A DNA stretch of 64,000 nucleotides, taken from positions 2,021,797 to 2,085,796 of the forward strand of contig NW_006499435.1 of NCBI RefSeq assembly GCF_000471905.2. Reading direction: 5' to 3'. This DNA comes from Amborella trichopoda. Its lineage: Eukaryota; Streptophyta; Magnoliopsida; Amborellales; Amborellaceae. The position numbers were made by a program, and so were the translations under genes. Shown here in pieces: positions 33,902-46,499 of the stretch (positions are counted from its first letter, which is position 1; each line of letters starts with the position of its first letter). Below the pieces are notes generated by a model. It was not told where the DNA came from. It saw only the letters and a list, made by a program, of their open reading frames with translations, and did not search any database.

Positions 33902-34284
33902 GGGTGTGGTTTGCGTAAGGTTGAGACCCTAAACAATCAAGGTAAGGCTCACCTCCAAACTGTGTCATGGGATGTAATTTCGCGGCAAAACTTTTTAAGA
34001 TGTTTTGAGAATCTATATCTCTAATTATAAAACTTTAAACTCCAAAAATAGTTCAAATTAAACAGATCTACAACCTCAACAAAATCTTGAAAATGGACAT
34101 TCCAGTTAATGTGTTGCCGGATATACTATTTTCAAAGCTTGAACTATCTTTTTTTTTCCACATCTATACATCTCGATGTCTAAATGGTCCTTTAGATGTT
34201 TTTTTAACATCTAAACAACTTTTTCAAAGGATTTTAGGGGTACATCTTAATTATATATTTACGGGCGTCAACCTTTTATATAAC
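33902..34284. mobile_element. MITE family A copy 5
   Basis: GGGTGTGGTTTGCGTAAGG and ACCCTAAACAATCAAGG on the left; CATCTATACATCTCGATGTC inside; GGCGTCAACCTTTTATATAA on the right. Ends inverted relative to copy 1, so it is in the opposite orientation. Confidence 0.75.
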
Positions 34285-34330
34285 TACTGTGAGAGATCGA
34301 GAGAGTAAAATCCAAAGGAACTTTAAGGAA

Positions 34331-34340
34331 TAAGAGAGAG

Positions 34341-34376
<36 letters not shown>

Positions 34377-34377
34377 A
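34331..34377. repeat. (GA)n microsatellite
   Basis: Almost uninterrupted GA dinucleotides. Confidence 0.9.
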
Positions 34378-34399
34378 TACGTAAGCTCGTAGGTAGGTT

Positions 34400-35778
34400 A
34401 ATCTACACAGCTACAACTTGACTACAACGACAGTTATAACAAAGAAATCGTGGGTTAAAGGGATTCTAAATGTTCGGCTGGCATGCAATTCGAGCACTCA
34501 TTTTTCCTACACTTTTTGAGCATCACCACCCGGATGCATCCCTTTCTTGACCTTAAGCACTCTTTCTTTCTTTTCTTTTTTTTCTTTTTTTTTTTTTATG
34601 AGTAATTCAGGGGAAGACAAGTCCCTGCACGTTTTTTTATATAGATTAGGGAGTTAGTTTGTTTTTAAAGTGTGCATGGTGTTAATAAGATTAGAGCCAC
34701 AAAGTCGTAACTAAATATGGGAGTGCTATCAGCTTCTTTCTTACCTTAAGGCATTTAGATACAGACAAGTATACTATCAGTCCGGAATATGAGTCCATCA
34801 TGATTTTCCATGGACATGATACACGTCCTAAATCACTATAGATATATTTCTATAATCATCAGAATTCTTGATAGAGATATGATAAAAGTTTTTTATTAGC
34901 TGTCAACCTAACACAACCTTCCTCCTCATCCCAGCTTGGACCACAAGTGAAGTCAAATACATTTTCATATTACATTCATAAATTTAAAGCTAAAAAATAG
35001 TGCAAGTCTAACCATATAAGAAGATAAAAAATAAATGGCCTAAATTAATTAAAAATAAATACAACTTTTTAAGATTTAAAATGCATTTTTCATTATCATG
35101 GCGGTCAAGATTATCAAGCTGTGTGAAATTTTGGATAGATATTGGAAGAAGGCATATGCACAAAATAGAGCAGATCGACCGACGCACCAAATCCTTATCC
35201 TTCAGATTTTCTCGTCCCCCTTCTTTACCGTTATTCATATTCATGAACATTCAAAATCATCATCAATCACATTGAATTGGAGCTTTCTCCATCAAGATTG
35301 TTGAGAATGCATTCGCAATAATTAGCTTTGGACTGTCTCTGTGCAAACTTTTGTTTTTTTTTTGAAATCTTTGTGCTAACTTTTGTTCATATCCAAAACA
35401 GTGCATAAACTCTAATCAATTCATGATTGTTCATCTCAACTCTTTCGTCATAAGATTTGGCAAGCACCTTTTTGACCGCATGAGATCATGGAGAAATCCT
35501 GATGTCATTTAGAATCTTATTTACTTCATTAACTTGTACATTATTTTGAGGCTCTCAACATGCTCCATGCTAAGAGGCCCTACATTACAACGGAAACTTG
35601 TATGGCCATTTTCATTTAAAACATTTTTATCACTTATCATGTTTGAATGGACGGTTGTGATAGCTTTAACGTATGACTTGTAAGTGTCTAATCTTGACGC
35701 ACGACTTCTAAGTATTTTATTGTACAAATCATTTTGATACGAAATTTATGGAATGCCCAGGGTATACATGATAAAAAA
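34400..35778. other. Intergenic, no gene seen
   Basis: AT-rich with poly-T tracts near 34580 and 35350. Overlapping 60-80-codon frames on both strands at 35008-35304 show no domain or coding signature. Confidence 0.45.
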
Positions 35779-36169
35779 GGTGCGGTTTGTATAGAGCCTA
35801 GGCTCTAAGCAATCAAATTAGAGCCTACTTGCAAATAGCATCAAGAAATATGGTTTTAACACTGAAAATCTTGGTGAAAGCCTTAAAATATATTTCCATT
35901 TTTATTTATAAAGTTTAAACCTCCAAAAATAGTGTAGACCAACAGATCAATGAAAACTTAAAAATCTTGAAAATTGACGGTCCAAAAATGCATTACAAAA
36001 TACACTATTTCTAAAACTTGAAATCCATTTTTTTCTCATGCCCATACATCTTGATGTCGAGATGATCAATTTGAAGATGTTTGGGCCCCAAAACAACCTC
36101 TTCTAATGAACTTTTTGAGGTAGGCTCAAATTGATTGTTTAGAGCCTCGGCTCTATATAAACTTTTCCC
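35779..36169. mobile_element. MITE family A copy 6 (well preserved)
   Basis: GGTGCGGTTTGTATAGAGCC on the left; CTCGGCTCTATATAAAC and TTTTCCC on the right. Flanks GATAAAAAA and CAATAAAAA resemble each other, weakly suggesting a 9-bp duplication. Confidence 0.85.
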
Positions 36170-36329
36170 CAATAAAAATAAGGAAAAATATATTTTTTAC
36201 AAAAAAAACAGAGACCAAGATGCCCCTACAACTTGTAAGAATATTTTGGTGCCGCCCTATGAAAAGCTTTCCTAAGTTACCTACCCAAGTCACCCATGTT
36301 GGCGTTGAAATATCTTTCAAATACAAAAA

Positions 36330-36718
36330 TGTGTGGTTTGTATACTGCTGAGGCCCTAAACAAAGTAAGGTCCATCTTCAAATAGTGTCGAAAGATGTTT
36401 CAGTATCAAAAATCTTTGTGATGACCTGAAGATTTATTTTTATATCTAATTACAAAATCTAAAGCTTTAAAAATAGTGTAGAACAAACATATCTATAAAC
36501 AACTGAACATCTTAAAAATTGACGGTCTAGAAAATGCATTACTGAATGCACAATTTCCAAATCTTGAAAACTATTTTATTTCATGTTTATATATCTTGAG
36601 GTTGAGATTATCAATTTGAGGATTTTTTAGCATTGAACCAACCTCTTCTAATAAATTTTTCAGGTGCATCTTAATTTGATTGTTTAGACTTTTTCCAATA
36701 CAAAATAAACTTTTTCCA
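36330..36718. mobile_element. MITE family A copy 7
   Basis: GTGTGGTTTGTATACTGCTG on the left, GCATCTTAATTTGATTG then ACTTTTTCC on the right, with the last part duplicated (TTTTTCCAATACAAAATAAA, twice). Confidence 0.8.
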
Positions 36719-38398
36719 ATACAAAATAAAATGAGGAATGGTTATATCAGCAGACCGATATCACAGTAAAAGCCAAAGATTGAAGGAGAAAGCGGTTAAA
36801 TTTGATAAAAATAATCTATTTGAAAAAGTAAAGGTCCGATGGAACCCACTTTTGAGCGCACGTAGATCTCATGGAGGTTCTAAAAAAAAAAGTCATGAAG
36901 AATTTGGTGTATAATGAGTAGATCATTATCGATAGTGCATTTCATTTTTTCTCCCCCATCTTGACCATCTGGCCTTAAGGGTTACAGCTCGAAAGCAAGA
37001 AACAACGGCTAGCATAGATTTGACCTCATGTTCGGATATGGATCCAAATTTTGGGCCCGAAAGTGGACCCAGACTCGGATCCGGATCCGGACCCGGACCC
37101 TCACCCTGACCTGACCTGAATAATATAAGTAATATATGGGTATTCATAAATGTTGCCCATACATTTGTTTCTTAGGAAGTTCTACGTATTACGTAAAATA
37201 GTAAAAAATGTGGGTATTTATAAATATTGTGCAATACTGTAAATGTTGCTACTAATATGAGTATATGGTGAAAAAAAAGACCAAAAAAAAAAAAGAAGCT
37301 CATAGTCATATGGAAGCAATGGATTTGACTAAACTTAAGACCCGATGGGTAGACCTGACATTGGGGTTGGGTATGGGTCCAAATTTTAGACCCAAAAAGT
37401 CGGATCCGAATCCAAAACCTAGACCCATATATTATTCGGGTCCGGGTCCCGCTGGACCAGACCCGTTGCCACCTATACTGGGCCATAGGCCAATCACCTC
37501 ACGAAACATTTCCCGAATAAAACACCTATACACTTGAATTGCCTAGGGCAGCTGAAATAATAAAGGAAAAGGAGTTTATACTAAACATACCATATTAAAG
37601 TTCTAATAACATCTCTATACTTGAGGCCCGTTTGGCTCCTTGGAAAAAGTTTCTCGAAAATTATGCGAGAAAGATTATTGAGGCTTCATGGGAGAGAAAG
37701 GACATGGCCTTGATTCACAGATAAATGAATTGGAGTCCAGAATATTTATTTTTGGATAATAAATATTTTTACAGTTAAATTGAAAGATATCTTTTCGAAA
37801 AATAAAACAAAAAGACGGATAACCGGAAGATTTCTTCCCCAGTTTGGGCATTAGTCATTTGAAATTATTAGAGACGCCTCACTTCAAGGGAAAATGTCTT
37901 AGAATTTAATTTTTAAGGACCACACTGTTCCATAGGAAAAGGAAAGGAAAGGAAAATAAATTAAATAAGTAAGATTCCAATGTTCCAATGAGCCTCTTTA
38001 TTCAATTATGTCGAAAGATTTCATGCTCCCGCAAAGGTACATTGTCTAAATCTCAACATTGGAGTATTTTTAAACTCATTTAAGGATGCATTCTCTTCGA
38101 CTTGATGACAACCTTGTCAAGTTTCAGACTCTCTAAGGACCTGATAAAACTAATGTCCAAAAACTGAACGTCGATTGTCTAATTTTTAGACAGATAGATT
38201 ATTATTCGGGGGTAATTTAATGGGGAATACAGGACCTCGCATATATTAGATTTTGAACATTGTGCCTAGTCAACCATATACCCCAGCCACCCAAAAAAAA
38301 AAATCTTATTGTATAAATTTTTATTGTATTAACAGCCACAAAAACCATCCCAATACAAGATGATTACAGATGACATGATCTAAAGTGCTACAAGCTAG
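36719..38398. other. Intergenic with GGGTCC-rich fragments
   Basis: 37015-37120 and 37330-37475 hold ATGGGTCCAAATTT, GGACCCGGACCC, CGGGTCCGGGTCC and CCCGTTGCCACC words of the GGGTCC-rich family. No gene is recognised. Confidence 0.5.
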
Positions 38399-39380
38399 TG
38401 GTTGTTGGGGTCTCACCACGGTTTAATTATACACCACGGTAGACATAAACTCTCATTTTACTCAAACTAAAAAATAGGAGATTTGGAGGCAGGAGAGGAG
38501 TCTGCTTTCTTCAAAATGTTAAACACGCCCATCTCGGGAAAATTCGAGATGCAAATGAATCCCGGTGAATACATTCCCAGGATACAGCCAGATCGAAATA
38601 CAAATCCTGAGTCTTTGAGTTACACACTCATGAAATCCGTACAAAACCAGCCACAAAAATACTAATATGTTTTTCCAATTGATATGGTACCAGAAACATC
38701 AATTGGAAACAATCTTCTCTCATTCAAAACATAACAATCCAATTAGTACAACACAAACATCGATTAGGAGGGAAAACATCTCTCTCTCACTACAAAACCA
38801 TCATCCAATCATACAAACAATTATTATGATGGAAAACTTCTTGCTCACTACACATTTATCATCTAATCGTTGTACTACAATAAAACATCAATTGGGAATT
38901 ACTTCTCTCTCACTGAAATAAGTTTTCTAATGGTAATTTAACATCGCTTGGGAAACCGAAGCCCATATATGAGCATCCCATGTTATAAAATAAATTATTA
39001 AAATGTAACAATACCTATTACCTGAAACTTGCGTCAGGTTAGTGCTGTACGATCTCTTACCAAAGAGATAATAACGGCCTCTTGAGAAAGAGAAAGCTCA
39101 GTGTGAAATTTAGTGTGAGAGAGCTCATTGCTCCTGTTATCAACAGGAACCTCTTACTAGAGAGAGAGAGAGAGAGAATACCTCTTTAACGAGAGAGAGA
39201 GAGGGGGGGCAATACCCAATAATGATGTCAAAATTCCATAAATGAGGGGGTGCAAAATAGCATGATAACAAATCACCTTTAAAGTAAAACATTTTAGTAG
39301 ATCAAAGGTCTACCCTATAAAAATGGATCAACACAATTTTAAGTTGTTTTGAGGCACTTTATTTTAAAAAAAAGCTAACA
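38399..39380 (-). repeat. LTR of outer element (left copy)
   Basis: Aligns with 45564-46499. Contains four to five tandem units of about 70 bp with ATCGATTAGGA-like and CTCTCTCACT words (38680-38930). Ends ...AAGCTAACA next to the polypurine tract. Confidence 0.8.
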
Positions 39381-39530
39381 ATCCCCCCACCTGTTTCCAA
39401 ATAACAAGACCTCTCTGCATACATATCAGGAAAGATGAATGCATAAGTGAAGGTCTTTTAACAACCACGTAGTATTATGCAGAACACTTACCAAGACGTT
39501 GAGTGGACACACATTGAACTATGTCCTTAA

Positions 39531-39665
39531 TGTGAAAGAGAAATTGTATCTAAGTATTCAAATTATATACAAGACCCTAAATTTATAGGGCTTCAAAGTA
39601 ACGTAGATGATGAATCACTTTCCTAATATGTACAAGCAAGAATGGAAAGTAAATATACATTCACA
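39531..39665 (-). repeat. 3' LTR of the copia element
   Basis: About 135 bp, starting on the minus strand with TGTGAATG directly after the polypurine tract and ending TTTCACA at the CTTAA target duplication. Confidence 0.8.
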
Positions 39666-39785
39666 CTCCCCCTCAAAAGCGAGATGGTTTGTAAGAAACA
39701 TGGAGAGTTTGGACATAAACTGAGAGAATTGAAACGCAGTATGAGTTTTGGTGAAGAAGTCAGCAATTTGTGCAGATGAGGGTAC

Positions 39786-42700
39786 TTAAGGAAGAGAAAT
39801 TATGCCTGTCGGGTATTCTTGTCGCACGAAGTGACAAGCAACTTCAATATGTTTTGTGCATTCATGAAATTCTGAGCTCTTTGAAATATTAATGGCACTC
39901 TTATTGTCACAATAGAGTAGTGTAAGAGCGGTTATAGGGACACCCATATCTGCAAGTAACCAACGAAGCCAAGCAACTTCAATGGTAGTTTGTGCCATGG
40001 CCTTGTATTAAGTTTCAATTGTAGATTGGGCAATATATTTTTTTTTCTTGCTTTTCCAATACATAAGAGAATCATCCAGAAAAACACAGAATCCTGCAGT
40101 GGATTTACAATCATAGAGATTCCCTACAAAGTCGGAGTCTGAGTATGCCTGAAGCTCCAGTGAAGAAGAGGATGAGATGAATAAAGCCTGATGAAGAGTA
40201 TTTTTAACATAGTGGATGATGCGTAAGACAACAACAAGGTAAACAGATAGATGAGCACTTAGAAATTAACTAACCAAATGTACTGCATAAGCAATTTATG
40301 GTTGTGAATTCATGAGATATATAATTTTTCCAACCAATTGTCTATAAAAAGTTGGATCGGATAGAGTTCACCATTTGTAGCTCTAAATTTGACATTCAAT
40401 TCAGTGGAGTTATCAACCTTCTTAATATCATCAATCAATTGAGCTTGTGAAACAATTTATGAAGCATACTTGAGCTGAGATAGTAAACAACCACGAGGGG
40501 AATAAGCAATTTTTAATCCAAGGAAATAACGCAAGAATCCCAAGTCTTTCATTTCAAATATTTGATTGAGTTTTTGTTTGATCTTATGAATAGTACCCTA
40601 ATCATCACCATATATAATCATATCACCCACATAAAGTAATAGAAGAGCTCGTCCATTAGGAGTTTCAAATACAACGATCGCATAATCATGATGACTTTGT
40701 CGAAATACTGCAGATACAACTACACTGCAAAATTTCTCGAACCAAGCACGAGGTGCTTGTTTGAGTCCATAAAGGGCTGTCTGAAATTTACACACTTTGT
40801 GTTGAGGATCAATAACTCTTGAAGGTAACTTCACATATACTTCCTCGTCAAGGTCACCATTGAGAAATACATTTTTGACATCTAACTGACATAGAGGCCA
40901 TTGTCAGATAGATGCTACAGAGATCAATGTCTGGACAGTAATTATATAGGCCACTGGTGCAAAGGTTTCTGCAAAGTCAATGCCATACTGTTGGTTGTAT
41001 CATTTTGCCACAAGACAAGCCTTATATTATTCAATACTACCATATGTTTTCGTTTTGATTTTATATACCCATCGGCATCCAACAGTTGTCTTTCAGCTAG
41101 AAAGAACAACAAGATCCCAAGTCTGGGGTTTCGAGTATGAATAAACAGTAGCAAGAAACGCTTGGTGTTGAGGTAAGAAGGTCTCATAATCAGCAAAACA
41201 TGCGGGTGGGACAGAAACACGGGTGCTACATCTAATACCAGAGAGTTACACTTGATTGGTAGGTGCAAGGGCAGCAGAAGTGGATCGATCTTCATCATGG
41301 TCTTCATTGACAGGGACAAAATTGAAATATGCAGAACAGGTTGAGACGGAATCATAAAAGGGAACAAAAAAAGAATTGTCAGATAATGTATTATCGTTCG
41401 TGCCTGTAAAAAAAGAAACATGTTCAGAAAAAAATGTCTAGATATCAAAAGCCTTTTAGCGACGGGATCATAGCATCTATATCCTTTTTTATGATCAAGA
41501 TAGCCCATAAAACAACATTTTAAAGCCTTGGGAGACAACTTGTCTCTCTCAGTTGAAAGTAATAACACAAAACAAGTGCAACTGAATACACGAATATGAG
41601 AATAATTAGGTGGACGAGTGAACAATTTTGCAAAAGGTGATTTCCTAGATAAAACAAAGTATGACATAATATTGATAAAATAAATTGCAGTGCGAACAGC
41701 TTCTGCCCAAAAAAACCTTGGGGCATAAGTGGATAGAACAAGTGCCCATGTAGTTTTTAAAATATGATGATTTTGACACTCTACGATGCCATTTTGCTCT
41801 GGAGTGCAAGGACAAGGCTTTTAGTGTTTAACATTTTTGTCAGAGAAAATTTTGAAGTATCCCACTTATATATTCCCCTCCTGAATATTAGCGGAGGGCT
41901 TTGATTTTGGTGGAAAATTGAGTTTCAACATACGAATAAAATTGAGTGAAAAATTTTGTAAAAGCTGAGAGCGATTATTCATAAAGAAAACCCAAGTATA
42001 TCTAGTGTGATCATCAATAAAGATTACAAAATATCGTGATCCACCTTTGGACAAAATAGGTGTTGGCCCCAAACATCAGTATGAACAAAATCAAACATAG
42101 ATGATGAAATATAGCTACTTCGAGTAAAAGGAATAGCATGGGGTTTTACAAGTTTACAAGTTTCACAATGTTTGATATCAATAGAGTCTTTATCTACAAC
42201 AAGACCAAGAACATCACGAGAAAATAAAAACTGTAATCAAGAAGCAGAGATATGACCAATGTGTCGTTGCCACAAACATGTGGTGCCATTAGTTGACACA
42301 TCACAAACTGAAGGAGTTGAGGTAGTCCAGATAATATAGATCTCCGACCTTATATCTAGTCCCAATCAGATTCCCTTACTGCCGATCCTATATGGAACAA
42401 CCATATGGAGAAAAGATAACATTATGATTTAAACGAGTAATTTGACCAACTGATAGTAAATTCATGGCGATAGAAGGAACATGGTAGTCATCATAAACAC
42501 TTAATTTATCGGAAGGGTAAAAAATTGAGCCTGTTTTTGAAACTCTCATAGCAGTTCCATCATCAGTACAGATAATGTCAGAAAAAGACTTACAGTCAAC
42601 TAGGATGGACTCATTAGTTGTCATATGACGAGATGCTCCTGAATCAATCAACTATGAATTGGAAACAGGTTTACCTAAAAAGGATGTAGTGGATGCAAAG

Positions 42701-42905
42701 CTCCGACGAGAATGTGAGAGCATAGATTTTAATTGCTCTAGAGTAAGTGTCACCATAGATGGGTTAGTATTAGTTGCTTGAATTGTGGCTTAGGAGTGTG
42801 AGATGCATCTATCTGATGATTAGCTTGTATGAGTAGCATCAGCATAAATGAATTTCTTCTTCTTAGAACATGCTAACTTCATGTGTCCAAGAACTGATTG
42901 AAAAG
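39786..42905 (-). pseudogene. Copia polyprotein remnant (zinc knuckle, PR, INT, RT, RNase H)
   Basis: Minus-strand pieces in order. About 42840-42900: degraded zinc knuckle with GHMKLAC, first Cys pair lost. 42388-42651: protease with IDSGASRHMTT and LLSVGQI. About 42085-42290: pre-integrase and zinc finger parts with HCETCKLVKPHA. 41866-42072: integrase core with GGSRYFVIFIDDHTRYTWVF. 41400-41670: integrase C-terminus with KCCFMGYLDHKKGYRCY. 40598-40834: reverse transcriptase with YGLKQAPRAWFEKF and YVGDMIIYGDD (first Asp of the usual YVDD is Gly). 39786-40010: RNase H with LLYCDNKSAINIS and KHIEVACHFVR. At least one stop precedes the protease and a shift lies near 42060-42070. Inactive. Confidence 0.9.
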
Positions 42906-42945
42906 AATATGAATCTTTTGATTTTCCATTTTCCATTTTTTTTGT

Positions 42946-43953
42946 TTGTTTGGAGAGCGATGTCGTATTACAACAGTTAACGCCTTATGGAAGGGACCAT
43001 ATGTGGGTCTTTACGCAAAACAAGATCGCAAAAGTTGCCTTGGGGAGGAAGATATGGCACGGGAGAGAGACTTTACCAAAAGGAAGCAAAGAAGACATGA
43101 AAAATGGGTTTTTGTAAGAGATATGTTAGACCTCATGTACAGAGAAACCACACAAAAAAAATAAACACAGAGAAACCACACAAAAAAAAAAAAGGAAAAG
43201 CAAAGAAACAACGGAAATGAAGGCGGCAACAGATACAGAGAACAAGATGACAGAGAGAGAAACAGACCGATCTGTATTATGATTGAGAGCGCTTCAGATC
43301 AGATGGAGATCTCCGAACAGTCCTCAAATTAGTATGAGCGACCTTCAATAACCCCTCGAAAATGTGATGAAATCAGATCGGTGATGGTATCTGGCTCGAG
43401 ACGAGGGTTTATGTGCGGCGGTTGCAGGTCTAGTTGTACGGTTTCATAATGGTTTTGTGGTTTCAGAGTGGTTTTGTGATTTCTGAGTGGCTTGTGATTT
43501 AATAGTAGTTTTACAATTTCATAGTGGTTTTGTGGTTTTTTTTGGTGGTTTGTGATTTCATAGTGGTTTTTGCAGAGTGGCTTTACATGGTGATACGCGG
43601 TTTTTCTTTCTTTTGGACTTGCGGTTTTATCACAAAGTGGTTTTGAGACAGATGGTGTTTTGATATATATAAGGTGGTATTGTAAAAATGGTTTTGTAAG
43701 GGGGTTTTGACAAATTATGGTTTTGATATAGATAAGGTGGTGTTGGAAAAATGGTTTTGTAAGGAGGTTTTGACAGATCGAACTGACTGACAGTGGGCGG
43801 TATTTCAAGCTGGCATGCATTAGAAGGCGGTATTCATATTTCAAAAGAGCGGCTCCTAACCTGGCTGACATAAGACGGTATTTCAGGCCGATATTCAGAT
43901 TTCATAAGAACGGTATTTTAGTACTACTAACCTGGCTAGTTCCTCAAATAGCA
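42946..43953 (-). other. Copia 5' internal region lacking gag, with GTGGTTTT-type minisatellite
   Basis: Where gag is expected the sequence instead has repeats of GTGGTTTTGTGGTTTC and TCATAGTGGTTTTG (43440-43580) and two copies of a block with ATGGTTTTG(T/A)TA.. GGTGGT (43640-43780). A 180-codon minus-strand frame (43329-43871) is just this repeat read as KPQNHYE-like units. It may be captured or expanded leader sequence. Confidence 0.5.
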
Positions 43954-44084
43954 TGTGAAAAAAATATATATATTTCTCAAATTGGATACGAGATCTCAAA
44001 TTTATGGGGCTATAAAGTACCGTACCGGATGGATCGCTTACTTAATATGTCTAAGGAAGAATGGAAAGTAAATGTACATCCATA
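43954..44084 (-). repeat. 5' LTR of the copia element
   Basis: About 131 bp, aligned with 39531-39665; the primer-binding site next to it is degraded (AGCCAGGTT remains of a possible tRNA-Met-like site). Confidence 0.75.
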
Positions 44085-45563
44085 CTTAATTGATAAGACT
44101 CCTACATACCACACATTCATGACCGCCCCAAAGATTGTTCAATTTTTATAAGTAGTTGCCTTCACTTTTATACTCATATAGGTGAATCCATGGAAGATCA
44201 CTTCAGCCTAATTTTTATATTATTTAGATAAATGAAATCATTAAAAGCAAAGCTCTATTTTTCAATTCATTGTGGTAAAATTGTACCACACAGTTAAGGA
44301 TAGGGCAAAATTTTTATAAATCTCCATAATATAGAATTTTGTGGTACCCGAGCCACTTGTTTTTGCTTTTGAACTTTGGACTTGGGATCTTTTTACCCAA
44401 GGTACCCATCGTCATTTGGCATAATATATTTGGGCTCAATCCCATCCCTCTAGCATTCTTCCATACGTTTTCATTAACATTCTACCAAGTGATGGGCAGA
44501 GCTTATATGGAGCACTACTATGAGTCTATCTCAAGCATAAGTTTCATTTCCTAAAATAAATCCCTAAGGCTTCACAGTCGCATAATCCCTAAGGCTTCAC
44601 AGTCACATAGTATGAGACTTCAAGCTTGATCCTTGAACAGGTAGTATGTCTACCATAAAGTCCTGAGTAGGTAGTATGTCTACCATAAAGTCCTGAGCCA
44701 GTGCCTTCTCACAATGAGTTCCAGAGCAATTTTCTCCAATCATCTAGAGATACAAGTATTCATCTTGGAATCTATAAAATACACCCCTACCACAAGTGGA
44801 GATACACCTAATTGTCATAGATTCATAGGAATCCTGAAAACATCTCTATACCTTTTAATACAGTGGATCACCCACATTATTTACGTGATGGTCTATAGTT
44901 CCTTTCAAAAACTTAGGACCCTACAGACCGCATCCCAATGCTCTTAACCTAAGTTACTGGTAAATCGTTGACCCACAACAAAGAGTAACCATATATCTCA
45001 TACAAAACATGCCTATTGAGGCATAAATCCAAGACTTCATGAAATATCTTTGGATTTCGAGGGTATATCACAAATTTAAAAAAACAAAACAAGGACCTCA
45101 CTGGACGTGAATTTAAATCAAATGTCCATTTGCCAATTACCTTGGCAAAGATAGGGTAGTCATTTTATAGAACAATGTCAGCCCCACCATTCTATAGGTC
45201 CCAACATAAAGTTTAAATTTTGAAAACATGTCCTCCGGTCCATTCCCAACTACAAAGTCATCGGAGATCACAATATAAGATGTTCATCAATCTCCTCGGC
45301 CTAAGGCCCTTTGCTTCTTTCGAAGCCTTTCGGATCAACTATAAAATCAACAAATACATGACAAGCAGGCAGACACCAATGGTCTAACGATTTCACACTT
45401 TCCAATTTTCTTAGAAATTGGAACCTCTAATCTTAAATCAACAAAACTGATATGGCCTGACTTACAGTTGATATTGACGTTCAATAGCCCGGCTTCTTAT
45501 ATTTTAATAAATCATCAATAAATATCTCCATAAGTAACTTTCTTTTAACACTTCAAAATTGAT
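44085..45563 (-). other. Internal region of outer LTR element, no coding sequence seen
   Basis: Non-coding. Two small tandem duplications: CCCTAAGGCTTCACAGTC twice (44568-44612) and GGTAGTATGTCTACCATAAA twice (44641-44698). No gag motif in any frame. Confidence 0.55.
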
Positions 45564-46499
45564 GGTCGTTGGGGTCTCACCACGGTTTAACTATACAATC
45601 CTATTTTATTGGGACCACAAAACAGGAGATCTGGAGGTACGAGAAGAGCTTGCTTTATTTGAAGTGTTAAATACCCCCGTCTCGGTAAAATCTGAGGTAG
45701 TCATATCAGACTACTAAATCCCTGAGTTGCACACTCATGAGAACCGTATAAAACCGCATTCACAAAATACTGATATGTCTTTTCAATTGGTAAAGTACCA
45801 CAAACATCAATGGGAAACAACATTCTCTCACTAAAAAAATCACAATCCAATCGGTACAATACAAACATCGATTAGGAAGACAAACTTCTCGCTCACTATA
45901 AAAACATCATGCAATCAGTGCAATATAAACATCGATTAGGATGGAAAACCTCTCTGTCTGACTATATACTTATCATCCAATCGCTATATTACTCAAAAAC
46001 ATCGATTGGAAATCATTTCTCTCTCACTGAAATAAGTCTTCCAATCGATAAAATAACGACAGTTTAACATAGATTGAGAAACCGAATCACATATATGAGC
46101 TTCCCATGCTATAAAATAAATTATTAAAATATAACAGTTACCTAAAACTTGCGCGTGGTTAATGCTTCAATATCTCTTACCAGAAAGAGAATACCAATCT
46201 TGAGAAAGAAAGCAGCCTTGGGAGAGAAAGAAAGCTCACTGTAAAATTTAGTTATAGAGAGCTCATTGTTCCTGTTATCAACAGGAACCTCTTAAGAGAG
46301 AGTGAGAGACAGTACCTCTTTAACGAGAGAGAGAGGTCAACACCCAACAACTCATCATAAACTAGGTGTCAAAATTTCATAAATCGGGTGCAAAGTACCA
46401 TGCGAACAATAACTGGTGGACCAAAGGTTTATACTATAAAAATGGACCAGCACAATTTTAAGTTATTTTAAAGCACTTTATTGTAACTAAGAGCTAACA
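45564..46499 (-). repeat. LTR of outer element (right copy)
   Basis: Aligns with 38399-39380, including the ~70-bp tandem units (AAACATCGATTAGGA at about 45870 and 45940) and the closing block AGCACTTTATTGTAAC with GAGCTAACA. Confidence 0.8.

Larger units (their letters stand above)
39531..44084 (-). mobile_element. Ty1/copia retrotransposon, 4.55 kb, short LTRs, TSD CTTAA
   Basis: Short diverged LTRs at 39531-39665 and 43954-44084 share TGTGAAA, AAATTTAT(A/G)GGGCT and GAATGGAAAGTAAAT. A perfect 5-bp direct repeat CTTAA lies at 39526-39530 and 44085-44089. On the minus strand the order is zinc-knuckle remnant, protease, integrase, reverse transcriptase, RNase H, polypurine tract (GAGGGGGAGTG), LTR: the copia order. 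Stops and frameshifts throughout and LTR divergence mark an old, dead copy. About 1 kb between the 5' LTR and the zinc knuckle does not look like gag. Confidence 0.9.
38399..46499 (-). mobile_element. Outer LTR retrotransposon without pol (LARD-like), carrying a nested copia
   Basis: Two alignable, same-direction LTRs (38399-39380 and 45564-46499) with ends GTTGGGGTCTCACCACGG and AGCTAACA bracket the region. Just inside the left LTR the minus strand reads CAGGTGGGGGGAT, a polypurine tract, which suggests minus orientation. A CAAGCTA heptamer flanks both outer sides (38391-38397, 46500-46506), though its offset from the LTR edge makes the target duplication uncertain. Removing the nested copia (39531-44084) leaves about 1.6 kb of internal DNA with no gag or pol frame, so it was non-autonomous. 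Confidence 0.7.

Noticed and set aside
43329-43871. 180-codon minus-strand frame with KPQNHYE-like repeats
   Set aside because: Reading of a GTGGTTTT minisatellite in the copia leader; no gag motif and no homology recognised.
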